A stretch of DNA of 64,000 bases from Isoetes taiwanensis (lineage: Eukaryota > Streptophyta > Lycopodiopsida > Isoetales > Isoetaceae): positions 5,034,600 through 5,098,599 of the forward strand of contig JAJEKV010000058.1 in the NCBI GenBank assembly GCA_021234155.1. The letters run 5' to 3'. Both the position numbers and the translations under genes were made by a program. Below are positions 42,695 through 54,683 of this stretch, piece after piece. The notes below the pieces were generated by a model. That model saw nothing but the letters and a program-made list of their open reading frames with translations, searched no databases and had not been told where the DNA came from. Numbering within the stretch: position 1 is the first letter of the stretch; each line of letters starts with the position of its first letter.

Positions 42695-45292
42695 ATGGAT
42701 CTGCCATCTCAGTTAACGATTAAATGGCTCGGTTTGGTTGCAGCAATTTGGATACAATCTTTTGCAGGACATGCGTATGTGTTCCCCAACTATTCCCCTG
42801 CTCTCAAAACGATCCTGAACTACAGTCAGTTACAGCTCAATAATTTGGGCGTTGCTAAGGATTTTGGAGAAAATGTGGGACTCATGGCGGGCTATGTATC
42901 TAACAAGCTTCCTCCTTGGATTATACTCTGCATTGGAGCTCTTGAAGGATTCGTTGGTTATGGTCTTTTATGGCTTGTCATCAGCCAAAGAATCACTTCC
43001 GTTCCTTACTGGATGGTAGGGTCTGCTTTTTTCTATTTCTTTTGTTTAGAAACTACAAGGTCATTCACATTAGCATCGACGGCTTTAATCTGCTTATTTC
43101 AATTATTTTCGTGTTGTTTGATGCTTTCATTGGAGTTTACTACTGTTAGCGAGTACTTCATTTGGTTATAAACTGTGTGATATTTTTTAAATTGGAAGAT
43201 AAGATGTCTGACTTTGGGATGAATTCTTCCTTTGAATGTGAAGTTATGTGCAGCATTATGCCTTGGAGCAAATAGTGCAACCTTTTTCAATACAGCTGTT
43301 CTTGTCACCAACATGCGAAATTTTCCAAAAAGCAGAGGCACAGTTGTAGGTATTTTGAAGGGGTTTGTGGGCCTTAGTGGCGCCATCTTCACTCAAATAT
43401 ATGTTGCTTTTCTGGCAAAAGATCCTACTTCCTTGGTGGGTTTGATCACAATTGGCCCGCTTTCTGTTTGCTTAGCTACTATGGGCTTTGTTAGACCTGT
43501 CCATGCAACATTAGTTGATTATGAAGAGGAAAGAAACTTCTCCTTGGTGCATATAATCTGCATCGCTCTTGCAGTTTTTCTTCTTGTGGCTACTATTGTG
43601 GAGGAGGTTGTTTCTGTGGATGTAGATCAGGCTTCGAAAGTACTAGCAAGCATCATGGTAGTGTTGCTTATAACACCATTATTTATTGCCCTAAAGCCTG
43701 TCATTGCTAGTTTGTTTGAGAGACGGCGATCCACAGATCTCTCTCCTAGATTTGTAGAACCCCTTCTTGTAGAGGAGGCACCTCCCATTCTTAAGGATAC
43801 TTTGAATGGAACAGCTAGTAGTGCAAGTTTAACTGGTGAGATGGATCCAGGAGTAGAAAGTGATACAGAAACCCTTTTAGCGGTTGGTGAAGGAGCTGTC
43901 AGGAGGAAAAGAAGACCAAGGAGAGGTGAAGACTTCAATCTAAGACAAGCACTTGTAAAAGCTGATTTTTGGCTGCTGTTTTTAACATTCTTCTGTGGTG
44001 TTGGAACTGGTGTAACTGCTATCAACAATTTAGGCCAAATAGGTCAGGCTCAAGGTTACAAAGATGTTACAATGTTTGTTTCCCTAATTGGAATATGGAA
44101 TTTCTTGGGACGCCTTGGTGGAGGGGCAATATCTGAAATCTATGTCAGGTATGGGCTTATTAAATTTTGTTATATGATGGAGCGGATTTACTAGGTTTAC
44201 AGGTTCTATATAGAGAACAGGGCAAAATCAAGCTTAGTATAGGAATGCAATATCAACATGTGGGTTTTAATTTATCTGTAACAAGACCCTAGGTTTCTGT
44301 AGGTACTTGTAGCAAATCATTGTAGCATTATGATCAGTTGTCTTTGTCGAATGTTCAATTTGTTTACCAGGGCTAAGAAATTACCGTTTACTCTGACCAT
44401 GACTCCTGTTTGCTTCTTAACTTTGAAAGTATCTCAGCTTAGTGAGGGTATTAGTCGACCATGTGTTTAATATTCTGTTAGCCAGCATCTTATATTTTAG
44501 GCATCAATTTTGTTTAATCCAAATATGGAGCCATAATTAGTCCTTGCAATACGTTTAGTAGCAGGAACTATGCTTCTTTTTGCTCCCAACGTCAACCTTC
44601 GTGAATGTTGCCCACACTTATCTTGGTACTTTGAATGAGTAAAATCTCTTTCCTCCATGAGAGGCCACTTTTACTTGTTTGTCTGAAAGAATGTCTGGGG
44701 GCCTAAAATGGCTTGATTAATATGATTAATTAATATGCTATTTTTATATGCAGCCATTACCATTTGAAGTGAGCACTTAATGTGTGTGTCATGCTTGTGC
44801 AGATCAGCTATTCCCAGAACCGTCTTTTTGGCTGCAGCACAGAGTTTGATGATTGTGGGTCATTTGTTCTTTGCATGGGGTGGCAGAGGCTCTTTGCATG
44901 TTGGTTCAACTATCCTTGGACTGTGCTATGGGGTGCATTTCTCTGTTATGGTTCCTACTGCTTCTGAGCTATTTGGCCTAAAGCATTTTGGCAAAATTTA
45001 CAACTTCCTAACAATGGCTGACCCTTTGGGCTCATTTTTGTTTTCTGGTATTATAGCTGGGTATCTTTATGACAAGGAAGCTCTTCGTGATCTGGGACCA
45101 GTTGGCTATCTTAACGGAAAAATGGAAAACAAATGTTTGGGTGCACATTGTTTTAGAAACATATTTATCATAATGGCTGCTATATGTCTTATTGGCATTG
45201 TGTTTAGTTCTATCTTAAGTTGGAGAACTAGATCAGTTTACCAATCCTTGTATGGTGGACAGAAGCCTCAGGTAGATCCTTCCAAATATTGA
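42695..45292 (+). CDS. Nodulin-like / NFD4-like major facilitator transporter, 3 exons, 571 aa
   Basis: Plant membrane transporter of the family that includes Arabidopsis NUCLEAR FUSION DEFECTIVE 4; substrates are mostly unknown. Exons 42695-43015, 43244-44148 and 44803-45292; 1716 nt including stop. Exon 1 (107 codons) has the N-terminal nodulin-like helices (WLGLVAAIWIQSFAGHAYVF, YSPALKTIL). Exon 2 opens LCAALCLGANSATFFNTAVL and has the signature RNFPKSRGTVVGILKGFVG, then a long cytosolic loop (roughly residues 245-340, Glu/Arg/Ser-rich with RRKRRPRRGE). The C-terminal half follows, with FWLLFLTFFCGVGTGV and RLGGGAISE. Exon 3 has PTASELFGLKHFGKIYNF and ends PSKY. About 12 helices. No disruption seen; likely functional. 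Confidence 0.9.
43016..43243 (+). other. Intron 1 of the MFS gene
   Basis: ATG|GTAGGG donor. The acceptor GTGAAG|TTATGT was chosen over the nearby TGTGCAG because only it keeps phase 0, and it gives PYWM-LCAALCLGANS, the spacing expected of NFD4-like proteins. Confidence 0.7.
44149..44802 (+). other. Intron 2 of the MFS gene
   Basis: CAG|GTATGG donor and CTTGTGCAG|ATCAG acceptor, 654 bp, phase 2; joins V-R-SAIPRTV in frame. Nothing else inside. Confidence 0.85.
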
Positions 45293-46059
45293 GATGATTC
45301 TGAACCTTTATGGCGCTGTTGTTTGCTCAATCTAAATTGTGTCAACACAGGCAGCTTAAGTTGGGCTGTTCAGACTTTCATTTTATCACCATGTGTTATG
45401 AAGCAGATGCCCAAGTTTTGTAATTATTGCCTATTCATGAAAAATGACAAATGTACTGATGAAGGTATGTGCTAGTATGTAACATTGGCCTCATATGTCA
45501 CAGGCAAAAAGAATCTCGCGGCGGGCCATTGATATTGCCTGTTGCAAAGTGAACTTTCACAGGCAGATCTATGCAGGCGCATATCTTTACTGTTTAGTGC
45601 TCCGAATTCTGAGGAGGAGCTTCCCAGATTTTAGCTAACCATCATTCTCTCTCTAAATCAGAGAAATGCAAAGTAGTATTCCAGTGTCTTATGGACAATA
45701 TAATAGTGTCATATTTCATTTTGGACTAATTCACGATTTTTATTGGAACTGTCCATGGAAATTGCCGACCAGCACGGGGCAACCATGGTTGATCTTGAGG
45801 ATCACTATCTGCATAGGGGGGATGATGTGCATGAGGGTTTGTGAGGTTTGACTGCATCGAAATAGTTTTAACGTTGTTTTGCGGGTTTGTGGGTTTTGCT
45901 ATGGGCAACCATGGTTCATCTTGATTGCTATTTGCTTTAGAGCTTACAGATTGCAATGGGGTGTTTGTGGAAGCAACAGACTTCTTCTCATCCTCAAATA
46001 TATGCAATTTACGGTGTAAACTCCATTAGAGATATAAGAACGTAAGTTACTGATTTTGC
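45293..46059. other. MFS 3' flank, no gene recognised
   Basis: Probable 3' UTR with AATGA/AATAAA-like signals. A phrase GGGCAACCATGGTT(G/C)ATCTTGA occurs at 45777 and 45903 (diverged duplication). Possibly decayed upstream sequence of the protease pseudogene that follows. Confidence 0.45.
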
Positions 46060-46412
46060 CAATTCAAGGAGGTGATATTCCCATCTTTCCAACCAACGCT
46101 TCAGCAGACCTCAATCCAAAAAGACATCTTTCATTCTGGTACCATCTTGATGTGCTTAGACTATACCGTTCACAGTTATGTGAAAAATGGATTTGCTAGC
46201 TCTCTTCCTGATAATCCTTTGATTGAATACGGTTATGATTGCTTTAACACTTCTTTCACTTTCCTCGATCAAATTCCAATTTGATGGAGCTTTTGTCGAC
46301 CCTCATGAAGAAAATTGTATTGCTAAGTATGTTGATGATATCAAGAGCTTGTTACTGCAAGCTGAAGGTAGTGCTCTAGGGATTATCTAAAATATTCTGC
46401 AGCAGAATTACT
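46060..46412 (+). pseudogene. Aspartic protease (nepenthesin-type) pseudogene, C-terminal part
   Basis: Aligns with residues 319-440 of the intact gene at 56989-58299 (long-frame numbering): HSGTILMCLDYTVHSYVKNGF against DSGTTLTLLDPAVYSYVKAAF, EYGYDCFNTS against YNSYDCFDTS, FDGAFVDPHEEN against FDGASMQPPEEN, then GII-NILQQNY against GIIGNIMQQNY. The catalytic DSGT aspartate is His. There is a frame change near 46120, an in-frame TGA at 46282 and a TAA at 46388. Opposite orientation to the intact gene. The N-terminal half was not found. Confidence 0.85.
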
Positions 46413-46770
46413 CTAAGCCAGGACCATGGTGGTTGAATTTTTGGACAAGGCAATGCTCAAGTGTTTCGATATATGAAAGGCAAAGCGGGCATACTGCAGA
46501 GTTGCGAGGATCATATACACGCAAACACCTATGTAAGATTGCCATAAAAGCACAGAAACTTTAGGATGGAGCAATATCTCAAAGCAAGTGCCATGTTGCA
46601 AGTTGGCAATGGGAGGGGATATGGAGCTAAGAGCAGACCGTATATAGAGCAGACAAAGAACTTGCCTTTGTGAATATCCTCGTGACAATCCCATGACACC
46701 GTTTCCGTGACACTGACTTCTACTATGAGAGGCAAGTTCTCTGCCATATTCTCCCGTACATTTACATCCC

Positions 46771-46840
46771 AATATGAGAGTAAGAATCTTGCTTGAAATG
46801 CCAGCCAATATGAGAGTAAGAATCTTGCTTGAAACACCGG
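46771..46840. repeat. Tandem duplication, 36-bp period
   Basis: AATATGAGAGTAAGAATCTT...GCTTGAAA at 46771 and 46807. Confidence 0.9.
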
Positions 46841-46904
46841 CCATGACAAGAGGCGACCACCTTCATACCATGCTTCAATAGAGACAACACTTGCTACCGT
46901 CTCT

Positions 46905-46974
46905 GCGTAAGGGGATGAGTAGATACACCAAGTGGAGGTGCGTAAGGGGATGAGTAGATACACCAAGTGGAGGT
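46905..46974. repeat. Tandem duplication, 35-bp unit
   Basis: GCGTAAGGGGATGAG...GTGGAGGT twice, 46905-46939 and 46940-46974, identical. Confidence 0.92.
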
Positions 46975-47945
46975 GCTAAGGGATCTGATGGCAATGGTGC
47001 CCACCACTAGGGAATATCTAGGAGAGCATAGGTGGATGGACACGACCAAAATAGATGTTTGACCGCATTTCATGCTGTCAATAATCCTCGAAGGAAAGGA
47101 GATGCATTTGGAAAAGGCTCAAGAGAGTGAAATAGAGACGAAGAATTAATTTGACTGCCTTCTTGCCTAGAGGAGTACAATGACAGAGAGATTGTTTGAG
47201 AAGGCAAAGACCCGGAGAGTCATCTTCATCATTCAGGAGCCTCCAAATGGATTTTGAGATGAGGACTTTACTCTGCAATAAGAAGTCCATCATATTCACA
47301 CCACCTGCCCATTTAGAGAGGATGCATTTAGACCAGATAGCCTTAACCACCGCAACCTCCTCTGTACCAGCCCATATGAAATTTTGGACTATTGCAATGA
47401 GCTCTCATATTTTAACCTGTGGGGCTAGCAACAAGGAAGCCATATACACATGGGTACTGTTGAGCACTGATTTAGCAAGTGTAATGCGACCAGCGATTGA
47501 TAACTTTGCAGTTGACCACTAGAATAGGTGTTTCTCCAAAACCTTAATGATTTTTTGCCTATGCTGCTCCTGCACCACATGAATGCCAACAAGAATTTCA
47601 AGTAGCTTTGTGGCATGTCTATGAGCAAGAAGCTTCATGGATAATCATGAAAACATGCCGGAATCGGAGTGTCCAATGTCCATAAGGCCGTACACTTTTG
47701 ACAACTTACCAACACACCGAAAGCCAAAGAGAATGTGTCTAAGAGCAGTTTTGCAGCTTCAATGTTCTCAGAGTTAGCGATGAGAAAGAGAAACGTGCCA
47801 TCAGCATATTGATTGCAAACTTCCTGTGTACCATCCTCCATAGCGAGGCCCTGAAGGACCCCCTCCGCTGATGCAACATCAAATAACTGCACCAACGTCT
47901 CCACGACAATCGTGAAAAGGAGTGGTCTAGAAGTCATCCATGACG
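46975..47945 (-). mobile_element. L1-type LINE fragment, minus strand
   Basis: Read downward: RPLLFTIVVETLVQLFDVA, then NQYADGTFLFL (RT core, YADG in place of YADD) and the L1 follow-on AKLLLDTFSLAFGVLVSCQK at 47635-47937. Next, a frameshifted thumb region and, at 47078-47350, LSKWAGGVNMMDF and ISKSIWRLLNDEDDSPGLCL, the C-terminal pattern of plant L1 ORF2. A different family from the LINEs at 33-38 kb. It has no poly(A) end and is inactive. Confidence 0.85.
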
Positions 47946-48051
47946 GGTATCACGACCAAGCGGGAAGACCGCTAATGGCTCACTATGAAAGAGAACAACA
48001 GCTCGGGCAGAGAAATGCAAAAAAAAATATAGATTCAAGATAAAAAGTAAT

Positions 48052-48128
48052 CACATTAGCTCACTGGGTATTGGTTAAAGTAGCCTTAGGACATTCAGTT
48101 ATTTTGGTAGAGGTTCGAGCCCCCGTAT
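48052..48128 (+). mobile_element. tRNA-derived SINE-like segment
   Basis: TAGCTCACTGGGTA resembles a pol III A box, and GGTTCGAGCCCCC at 48110-48122 is a B box. Spacing of about 50 bp is right for a tRNA head. The cloverleaf is too degraded for a gene. Similar GGTTCGA...TAGGCGAAATCGTA phrases repeat to 48225. Confidence 0.4.
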
Positions 48129-48225
48129 TTCAAATTCTAAAATCTTAGGCAAAGCCGTATAGAGGTTCGATATTCTCTCAAAACCTTAGGCGAAATCGTA
48201 TTTCATATTTCAAAATCATAGGCGC

Positions 48226-49365
48226 CTCCAATCATAAATGACTATAAGCGGAACGAGAGGTGCTCACATGACCCAACATACGATCTGGGTCGTAGGATCG
48301 ACGTATCCGACGACTGTGGTAGTTCAAGGTGCACCTCGTTTAGAATATGTAGCAAAATAACAGGGGGTTTCAGGGCGATTTGATATGGATGTAAAAAATA
48401 ACAATTCCTGAAACCATAGCGTATATCCTTCACGCTTCACGGCTAGATAAGTTCTCCTGGACCGATCTTGGATTTTATTAAACCTGCTTGAAGCAGGGTT
48501 CGGGAATGGAGGATTCAATAGTTGGATAGGGAAACCAAGCTTCGACAGGGGGACATTAGCATACGGCTTCCCGATTATAAGGATTTTTTGTTTTTAGGGC
48601 AAGAATAGCTAGGAATGGGTGATTTGGCAAGGTGATGACTTCGCAAGCAAAGGGTCACATGGCAATGTGAGGGTGGTGATGTGGCAGGAAAATTAGCAAA
48701 CAAAGTTTCTCCTAGTCAAAAACGTTTTGGGACATGGATATGACATGGTGATGATTGTGGGGGTGATATAATCGAACCTTTGATATATATCCACAATGGT
48801 GCTTGGATTTTGAGATTTTTAGGCCAACTTTTTGCCTTTTCTAGGAATGTCATGTCAAAGGTGTACTTTCTCTCTCTATCTTTGTTTTTTGACAGAGAGA
48901 ATATGGTTTTGGACTTTAAAAATGGCTAAATTGGATAGAATTTAACAATCTTTCATATGTGATGGATGAATGGTGTATTTTTGACTAGGAAAAATGGCCT
49001 TGCTAACTTTGGTCTCGACAAATGGTAATGGTGTATGAAAGGAGAGAAAATTAGGTATAAGAGATGATTTTTTTGGGTGGAATGATGGGGTGAAGCCTTG
49101 GGAAATAGCAAATCATGCCTTAAGAAGTAACATCATGGCAAAAGCTTGAATCATGCAAAGTACCATTGAATTTTGAGTGGTCTTCCAAACTTTAACTTTG
49201 GGGTCTTCAACCCTTGACTTCACGTGTTCAAGATGCTTATGTGATCAAACGTCCTTCAAGAAATGCCTATATGATGCCAAACTAGTGTCCTCTTTGGTTC
49301 TTCATATCGGTGTGTCTTCTACAAGTTGCCAAGTGATGGATGTCTTCAAGTTTCACGCTCTACAA
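48226..49365. other. No gene recognised
   Basis: Non-coding, with TTGGCAAGGTGATGAC / GTGGTGATGTGGCAGG-type short repeats. No exon is supported. Confidence 0.5.
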
Positions 49366-49421
49366 GCACGCGCGCACGCACACGCACACGCACACGCACA
49401 CGCACACGCACACGCACACGC

Positions 49422-49452
<31 letters not shown>
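49366..49452. repeat. (CACACG)n / (CA)n microsatellite
   Basis: CGCG-rich start, then CACACG repeated about ten times, then pure CA. Confidence 0.95.
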
Positions 49453-49585
49453 TGTATGAAGTCAAATGCTAGTAAAGTGTGTCAAGCATGCATATAGCTC
49501 TTGTATACTGCCATTTTGTGGCAGTAATGGCGTGTGGACAACTTGGTCATACATGGATTATTAGAAAACCATAAAAAACCACACC

Positions 49586-50770
49586 TTTTTTTTTCTTTTT
49601 TTTTTTTTGAAGGCAAGGGGACAATTTTTATATTATCAGAATAAAAGAGTACATGCATCAACAATATGGGAAGTTACTACAAGAGCATACCTCAACATCT
49701 TCGCTTCCCATAAGCTATGCTTATTCAAAACTCCTTTAAGAGTTAAGTTGGAAATATTTTAGGAACTCAGATAACTCTCTTATGGCTTGATAAAATTAAG
49801 CACAAAAGCTTTCACAAATAACAGAAAGTATACCAGATAAAGGGACATGTTTTTGTAGAATAGCCTACCACACTGTTCCATAGAGCTGCCACTGCTCACT
49901 GCCCTCTAAGATCCGATCCGACTATAGACACCATAGAGGGATCTTTGATGCAATGCTGCATTGTTGGGAAAATACGGTCATCCTAAAGTTGGCTAGGTTT
50001 AGAACAAGCCCAGCCGCCAAACTCCTCTCTCAAAAGCCCGGTGCATAATATATCTCCGCATTTGGATGTCCCTAGCTCGGCATTATCATCTCAATCCATT
50101 CCTGTAAATCCAATCTGTCAAAGAACTGCCTGAATATAACTTGAGGCGCCCAGAGAAATCTCAAGATTGCAAAACTGACATGGAGTCCTTAGCTACGAAG
50201 CCCATTCTCTAGGAGCTCATCCCTGGATAGACTTACATAAAAATATTCTCCAACAGTACCGCTTTCTTAAAAAATTCCTTTCTTACTCAAGATTACAGTT
50301 CATGCAACCTCCCTGACAAAGAATCTACTGTAGGTTATATAGAATTCACGAAGTCTAGAGGGATGACATACCATGTCCTCTTCAGTCTGCAGATACAATC
50401 TGAATCTCTTTGCCAGTAAAAGAGTGTGAAAGATAAGGGAAGAACCTACGATGCCAGACCTGCTTTAAAATAAATATACACGAAAGACTCAAAGAAAATT
50501 ATGTCCTAAACCTGCCTCCCGGTCGACCCAGATCCAAGACAAACAAGCTCTTGAAATCTGCAAGAAACTGGTTCTGCAGCATAATCAAACCTTTGAGAAA
50601 AACCGCATCATCTTCAACCAGCTGCGCCAAAGCGTCGTAAGGATCTCCTGCCTGGCTTCAGAGAAGCAAGAAGGATCGCTCTCCACCGCAGCAGTGCCGA
50701 TTTGGAGAGGCGGCAAGAAGCCGCCTAACCCTGCCGCCCTAGCTGCGCCCAAAAAAAAAAAAAAAAAAAC
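49586..50770 (-). mobile_element. Possible retroposed segment with oligo(A) end
   Basis: On the minus strand the segment ends ...TTCTGATAATATAAAAATTG, then TCCCCTTGCCTTC followed by about 25 A (with one G), the usual 3' end of plant L1 elements. The body shows no recognisable RT. At its other end (50750-50770) lies a second A-run on the plus strand. Decayed L1 or L1-mobilised copy. Confidence 0.45.
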
Positions 50771-50965
50771 CCACCTCAAAAAAACACTACCTTAAAAAAC
50801 ACCACCTTAAAAAAAAACATCCCTTCAAAAAACCATACAGCCTGAGAAAATAATACATCCTTAAAAAAGAAACTACACCTCCTTAAAAAAACCACACGTT
50901 CTTAAAAAAAAAAACTATGACTCCTTAAGAAAGACTACAATATATCCTTGGAAAACCACACCTCC
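50751..50965. repeat. A-rich tandem repeat, CCTTAAAAAACCACA type
   Basis: About twelve degenerate units of 14-18 bp (CCTTAAAAAA(C)CACA) after a 20-A run. Simple expansion. Confidence 0.8.
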
Positions 50966-52120
50966 ATATAATTACGTGTAGGTTTTTTCAAATCTTCAAA
51001 AAAACAACCCGTATTTTGTTTTTACTGTTGTTTTCAGCCGTGGACCAAATGTCGGGGTTGTAGTGTGGGCTTGTGCATAACACAGATGAATTTAAAGGAA
51101 AGCTTTGGACAAAAGATAGATAAGGAGTGCAGAATATTTAAGATATCCAAAAAATTTCTATGCTGGATCAGAATAAGGAATCATATCCTTAAGCACAATT
51201 TCATTAATTTTGGACAATACCTCAATTTATGGACCATTTTTTAATGCACTTGCATGAATGACTCTTTTTCATACACTAATTGACATCCCCTGCAAGTACT
51301 GCATATGCCTTCGCAGCTGCACGTGTATCGTGATAGTATCGGGTATCTTCTTCTTGTTTGACGGTTCCCAAGCATAGTCGATAGTCTCTATCTCTATGTA
51401 GTCACTAGCAGTCATTGGCTTCCATCTCCCACGTTAGACACAAGACATCACCTGGGCATAGGTTTATCTTTTCACGGACCAATGCTTCTCGCGGTGATGG
51501 TTTGACGCTTTAATTGGTACATGACCGGTCACTCAAACTCAAAAACTAGAGGCCCAATGTGCCCAGTCAACCTCTCATCATCATCAAAGATGTGCACATG
51601 TTATTGAAATATGTAAAAGATATGAAATCACATACCTATTTCTGTTTTGTACAAATGAATCGTCCAGTTGCAAGAGAGAAATCTCCGCGATAGAACTTCA
51701 CGGATGGCTCGTCAAATGGGCGTTCATGTTCTTACGGTGAGAGCTCGCTGTATCTGAGACAATAGATAGTGCCAACCCGATGAAATTGCCTTCTTGTTAA
51801 AAAGTCCAGTAGCTCAAGTCTTGGATGGCACATATAGCTTTGTCATTGTAGTATCCATATATAATGAAATAGTCCAAAAATGAATGTTGAGATTGCTAGG
51901 CAGATGGAACCCTTAGGTGTCGAACACACTCATAGTATTCAATCCTAGAAGCAGGTCATATACTGTAACATCCGGATCTGCGAAGGATACGAAACCCTTC
52001 CCTAAAGGTATTGTGATGCCATACCTCTATTTATGGGCATTTATCCTCTCCTAGAGTGTATAACCCTGACTTCAAACACCTCGTACATTGTGTTCATATC
52101 TGCAAAACAGCTTAAAAAAA

Positions 52121-52123
<3 letters not shown>
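50966..52123. other. No gene recognised
   Basis: No coding frame. Contains TCCATATATAATGAAA at 51854-51869, also found at 32799-32814 and 56168-56183. Confidence 0.5.

Positions 52124-52216
<93 letters not shown>
52124..52216. repeat. (GA)n microsatellite
   Basis: About 46 uninterrupted GA units. Confidence 0.97.
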
Positions 52217-52219
<3 letters not shown>

Positions 52220-52265
52220 AGCCTCAACCCAATTTGATAAGCCCAAATTGGGATTTGGTGCATCG

Positions 52266-52292
52266 AAATTGGGCGGGTGCCCAATTTGAGGT

Positions 52293-52323
<31 letters not shown>

Positions 52324-52390
52324 GGAGGCCCTTAAATTGGGCGCCTGCCCAATTTGGACGCACGAAATTGGGCGTCCGCCCATTTGGGCT
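52266..52390. repeat. GC-cored palindromes AAATTGGGCG-NN-CGCCCAATTT, first cluster
   Basis: Copies at 52266-52287, 52334-52355 and 52365-52386, with weaker ones near 52398 and 52470. Arms AAATTGGGCG and CGCCCAATTT with a 2-bp centre. A 28-T run (52296-52323) sits between the first and second. Confidence 0.85.
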
Positions 52391-52721
52391 CTCCATATTG
52401 GTCGCCTGCCCTGATTTAGTGCACAAGCTCCAAATTGGACCCCCAAACAACTTGCCTAGCAACTCTGGGCCACCAAGTTGGGCGCGTGCTGAGCCAATAT
52501 GTTCATTTCCAAACACCCCATCTGACAACAACAATATCTACACATGTCTAATACAAACTCTACCACAACTCGCTATGTGATTTCAAATAACAAAAACTCT
52601 TACCTCATCTTCAAGCCTGCAGGTGGGCTCATCACCTCATGATCATTGTGTCGCTACAGGCTGTAATAAACTTACAGAAACATGGGCAGGGAATAAATTA
52701 CTAATCGTATATTTCTTATTA

Positions 52722-53146
52722 GCCAGAATGACTTTAGCTAAACTTGCTCAATATTGATCCCAAAACTTTCTGTGGTTTAGCTAAACTCTATATAATTTTC
52801 CTCTCATACTTTCTAGCGTTTAGCTAAACTAACCCTAACATCATCCCAAAAATTTCTATGGTGTGGCCAACAGAAAACATTATACCAAATTACTATACTT
52901 TTTTTCAATATACTCCACTTATTTTAGTCACTTTCTCTGTGAAAACATTCTAAACTAATGCTAACTAGCAAAGTATAGGACTCAAATTAATTCATAATGC
53001 TAGAAACTAAACTACTAATCATATTTCATATACACTAGAATGATGTTAGCTAAACTAGTGCGAAATTCATTCTAATTTAAGTTTCTATGGTTTAGCTAAA
53101 CAATACAAAATTTCACTCTCTTACTTTCTAGCGTTTGGCTAAAGAC
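52722..53146. repeat. Diverged duplication, about 315 bp apart, rich in TTTAGCTAAA
   Basis: 52722-52825 and 53034-53146 align: TTAGC..TAAACT, TGGTTTAGCTAAAC, TACTTTCTAGCGTTT(A/G)GCTAAA. The 10-bp palindrome TTTAGCTAAA occurs at least four times. Confidence 0.75.
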
Positions 53147-54285
53147 CTCCATGGTTGGTGCAGTCCCGAAAAAAGTTAAGCTAAAATTTTTATTTTTTTT
53201 TCATTTTTTTCCATTTACTTTAGCCAATTTTTTTTGAAAATGTGCTAAAAAATCGCCAAATAGCTAAGTTTAGCCCTTAAATTATTCCATGAACATGGGC
53301 ACTTAGATTTTCATTAGCCGGAATGCTCAATGATACATTAGAGTTACTTAAAAAATACTCTAGAATTGCAAGAAAATGGCAGCAAAATATGGAAGTACTG
53401 GCGAACACTAGCGCATGCCACATGCTAATGAAAACACGAAAACTTATGCTGTGGATGCAAAGCGCCTAGTTGAGAGCCGTCCACAAGCGCCTAGTTGATG
53501 GTTGCAATGACAGATGGCGAGATGCCTGGAGGCAATATTGACTTGAGGGGGGGGAATTTGATTTGAATTTTAACAACCACGTGAAAGGTCGACGTGACCA
53601 CTTTAATTTGAAATTTGAAATTTGAAATGCTCATGAAAAGGCGGGTTTATTTTGTGACGCATTATGGGCCCATTAAATATGCCCTATACCCAGGTGTCCA
53701 TCATGCATGCAGTCTTTTTGGACTTGTTTTTGCTCATATTAAAACCTCATTTGAAAGGTGCAAGATCATTTTTTCTTCCTCCTCCATTCTGTGGTCCTCC
53801 TTCACCAGGACGCCTATTATTTAGAAGACATTTTGAAGTGTTTTTGCATGTTCAAGGCTGCCAAAAGGTAGGCGCATCTCCTTTGTCTATTGTTTTCTAT
53901 TCTTTTTCTATAGATGTTCACATCTCCCGTGCATTTTGGCATGCATTAAACGTTAAAAGGATGGTATTGTGTGCACGATAAACGTTAAAAATAAATCTGA
54001 AGGGGATACCATCTTAGGTAAAAGATTTGATACACATGAATAATGTTAATAATAATCAAATAAAAAATAAAAGATTGAAGCATGAGCTAACTCAAACATT
54101 TGATGGACATGAGAAACAATAAATTAAAAATTTTGGATTGGAAAGTGTTGAATGAATGATTGAAGTGTGCTCCGGGGTCGTCTGAAATGATATCTAGCAT
54201 ACTGAGTATAAACGTCTGAAGAGACTAAGTAATGTACCTGAAAATTTTTTAGGTCTTATATATCTTGTAGCTCTTTTATATATCA
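53147..54285. other. No gene recognised
   Basis: Frames at 53615-53981 overlap in two registers and look accidental. No domain seen. Confidence 0.45.
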
Positions 54286-54683
54286 AAATTGGGCGGGCGC
54301 CCAATTAACTTAATGTCTGCCTCTTTTATGTGCCTGTGCCAGACCTTCTTGATGTCTGCCATGCATACTTTTAACTTGATTCGTTTTCTTAGACTAAGCA
54401 TCAAAACAAGCATCAAACCTTGATTCGTTTTCTACTAAGCATCAAAATTGGGCGGGCGCCCAATTTTGCCATAATTTGATCTCTCTATGCCAAGGCACAT
54501 TTTTAACCTGATTCCAAGGGCATATTTTTTCTTACAATGCGTATCTAAATTGGGCGGGCGCCCAATTTTGGTGGGAACACGATGTCTGATGCCTGTGCCA
54601 GTAGGTGATTCCAAGGGCATATTTTTTCTTACAATGCGTATCTAAATTGGGCGGGCGCCCAATTTTGGTGGGAACACGATGTC
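54286..54683. repeat. GC-cored palindromes, second cluster, with a 97-bp tandem duplication
   Basis: AAATTGGGCG-GG-CGCCCAATTT at 54286-54307 (last base A), 54445-54466, 54547-54568 and 54644-54665. The last two lie in a tandem duplication of period 97 (units from 54509 and 54606). Confidence 0.92.

Noticed and set aside
48052-48128. Functional tRNA gene
   Set aside because: No proper acceptor or anticodon stem can be formed.
49177-49497. 106-codon frame with (HA)n
   Set aside because: Translation of the CACACG microsatellite.
52033-52534. Frames rich in (RE)n or (SL)n on both strands
   Set aside because: Translations of the (GA)n microsatellite and of the GC palindromes.
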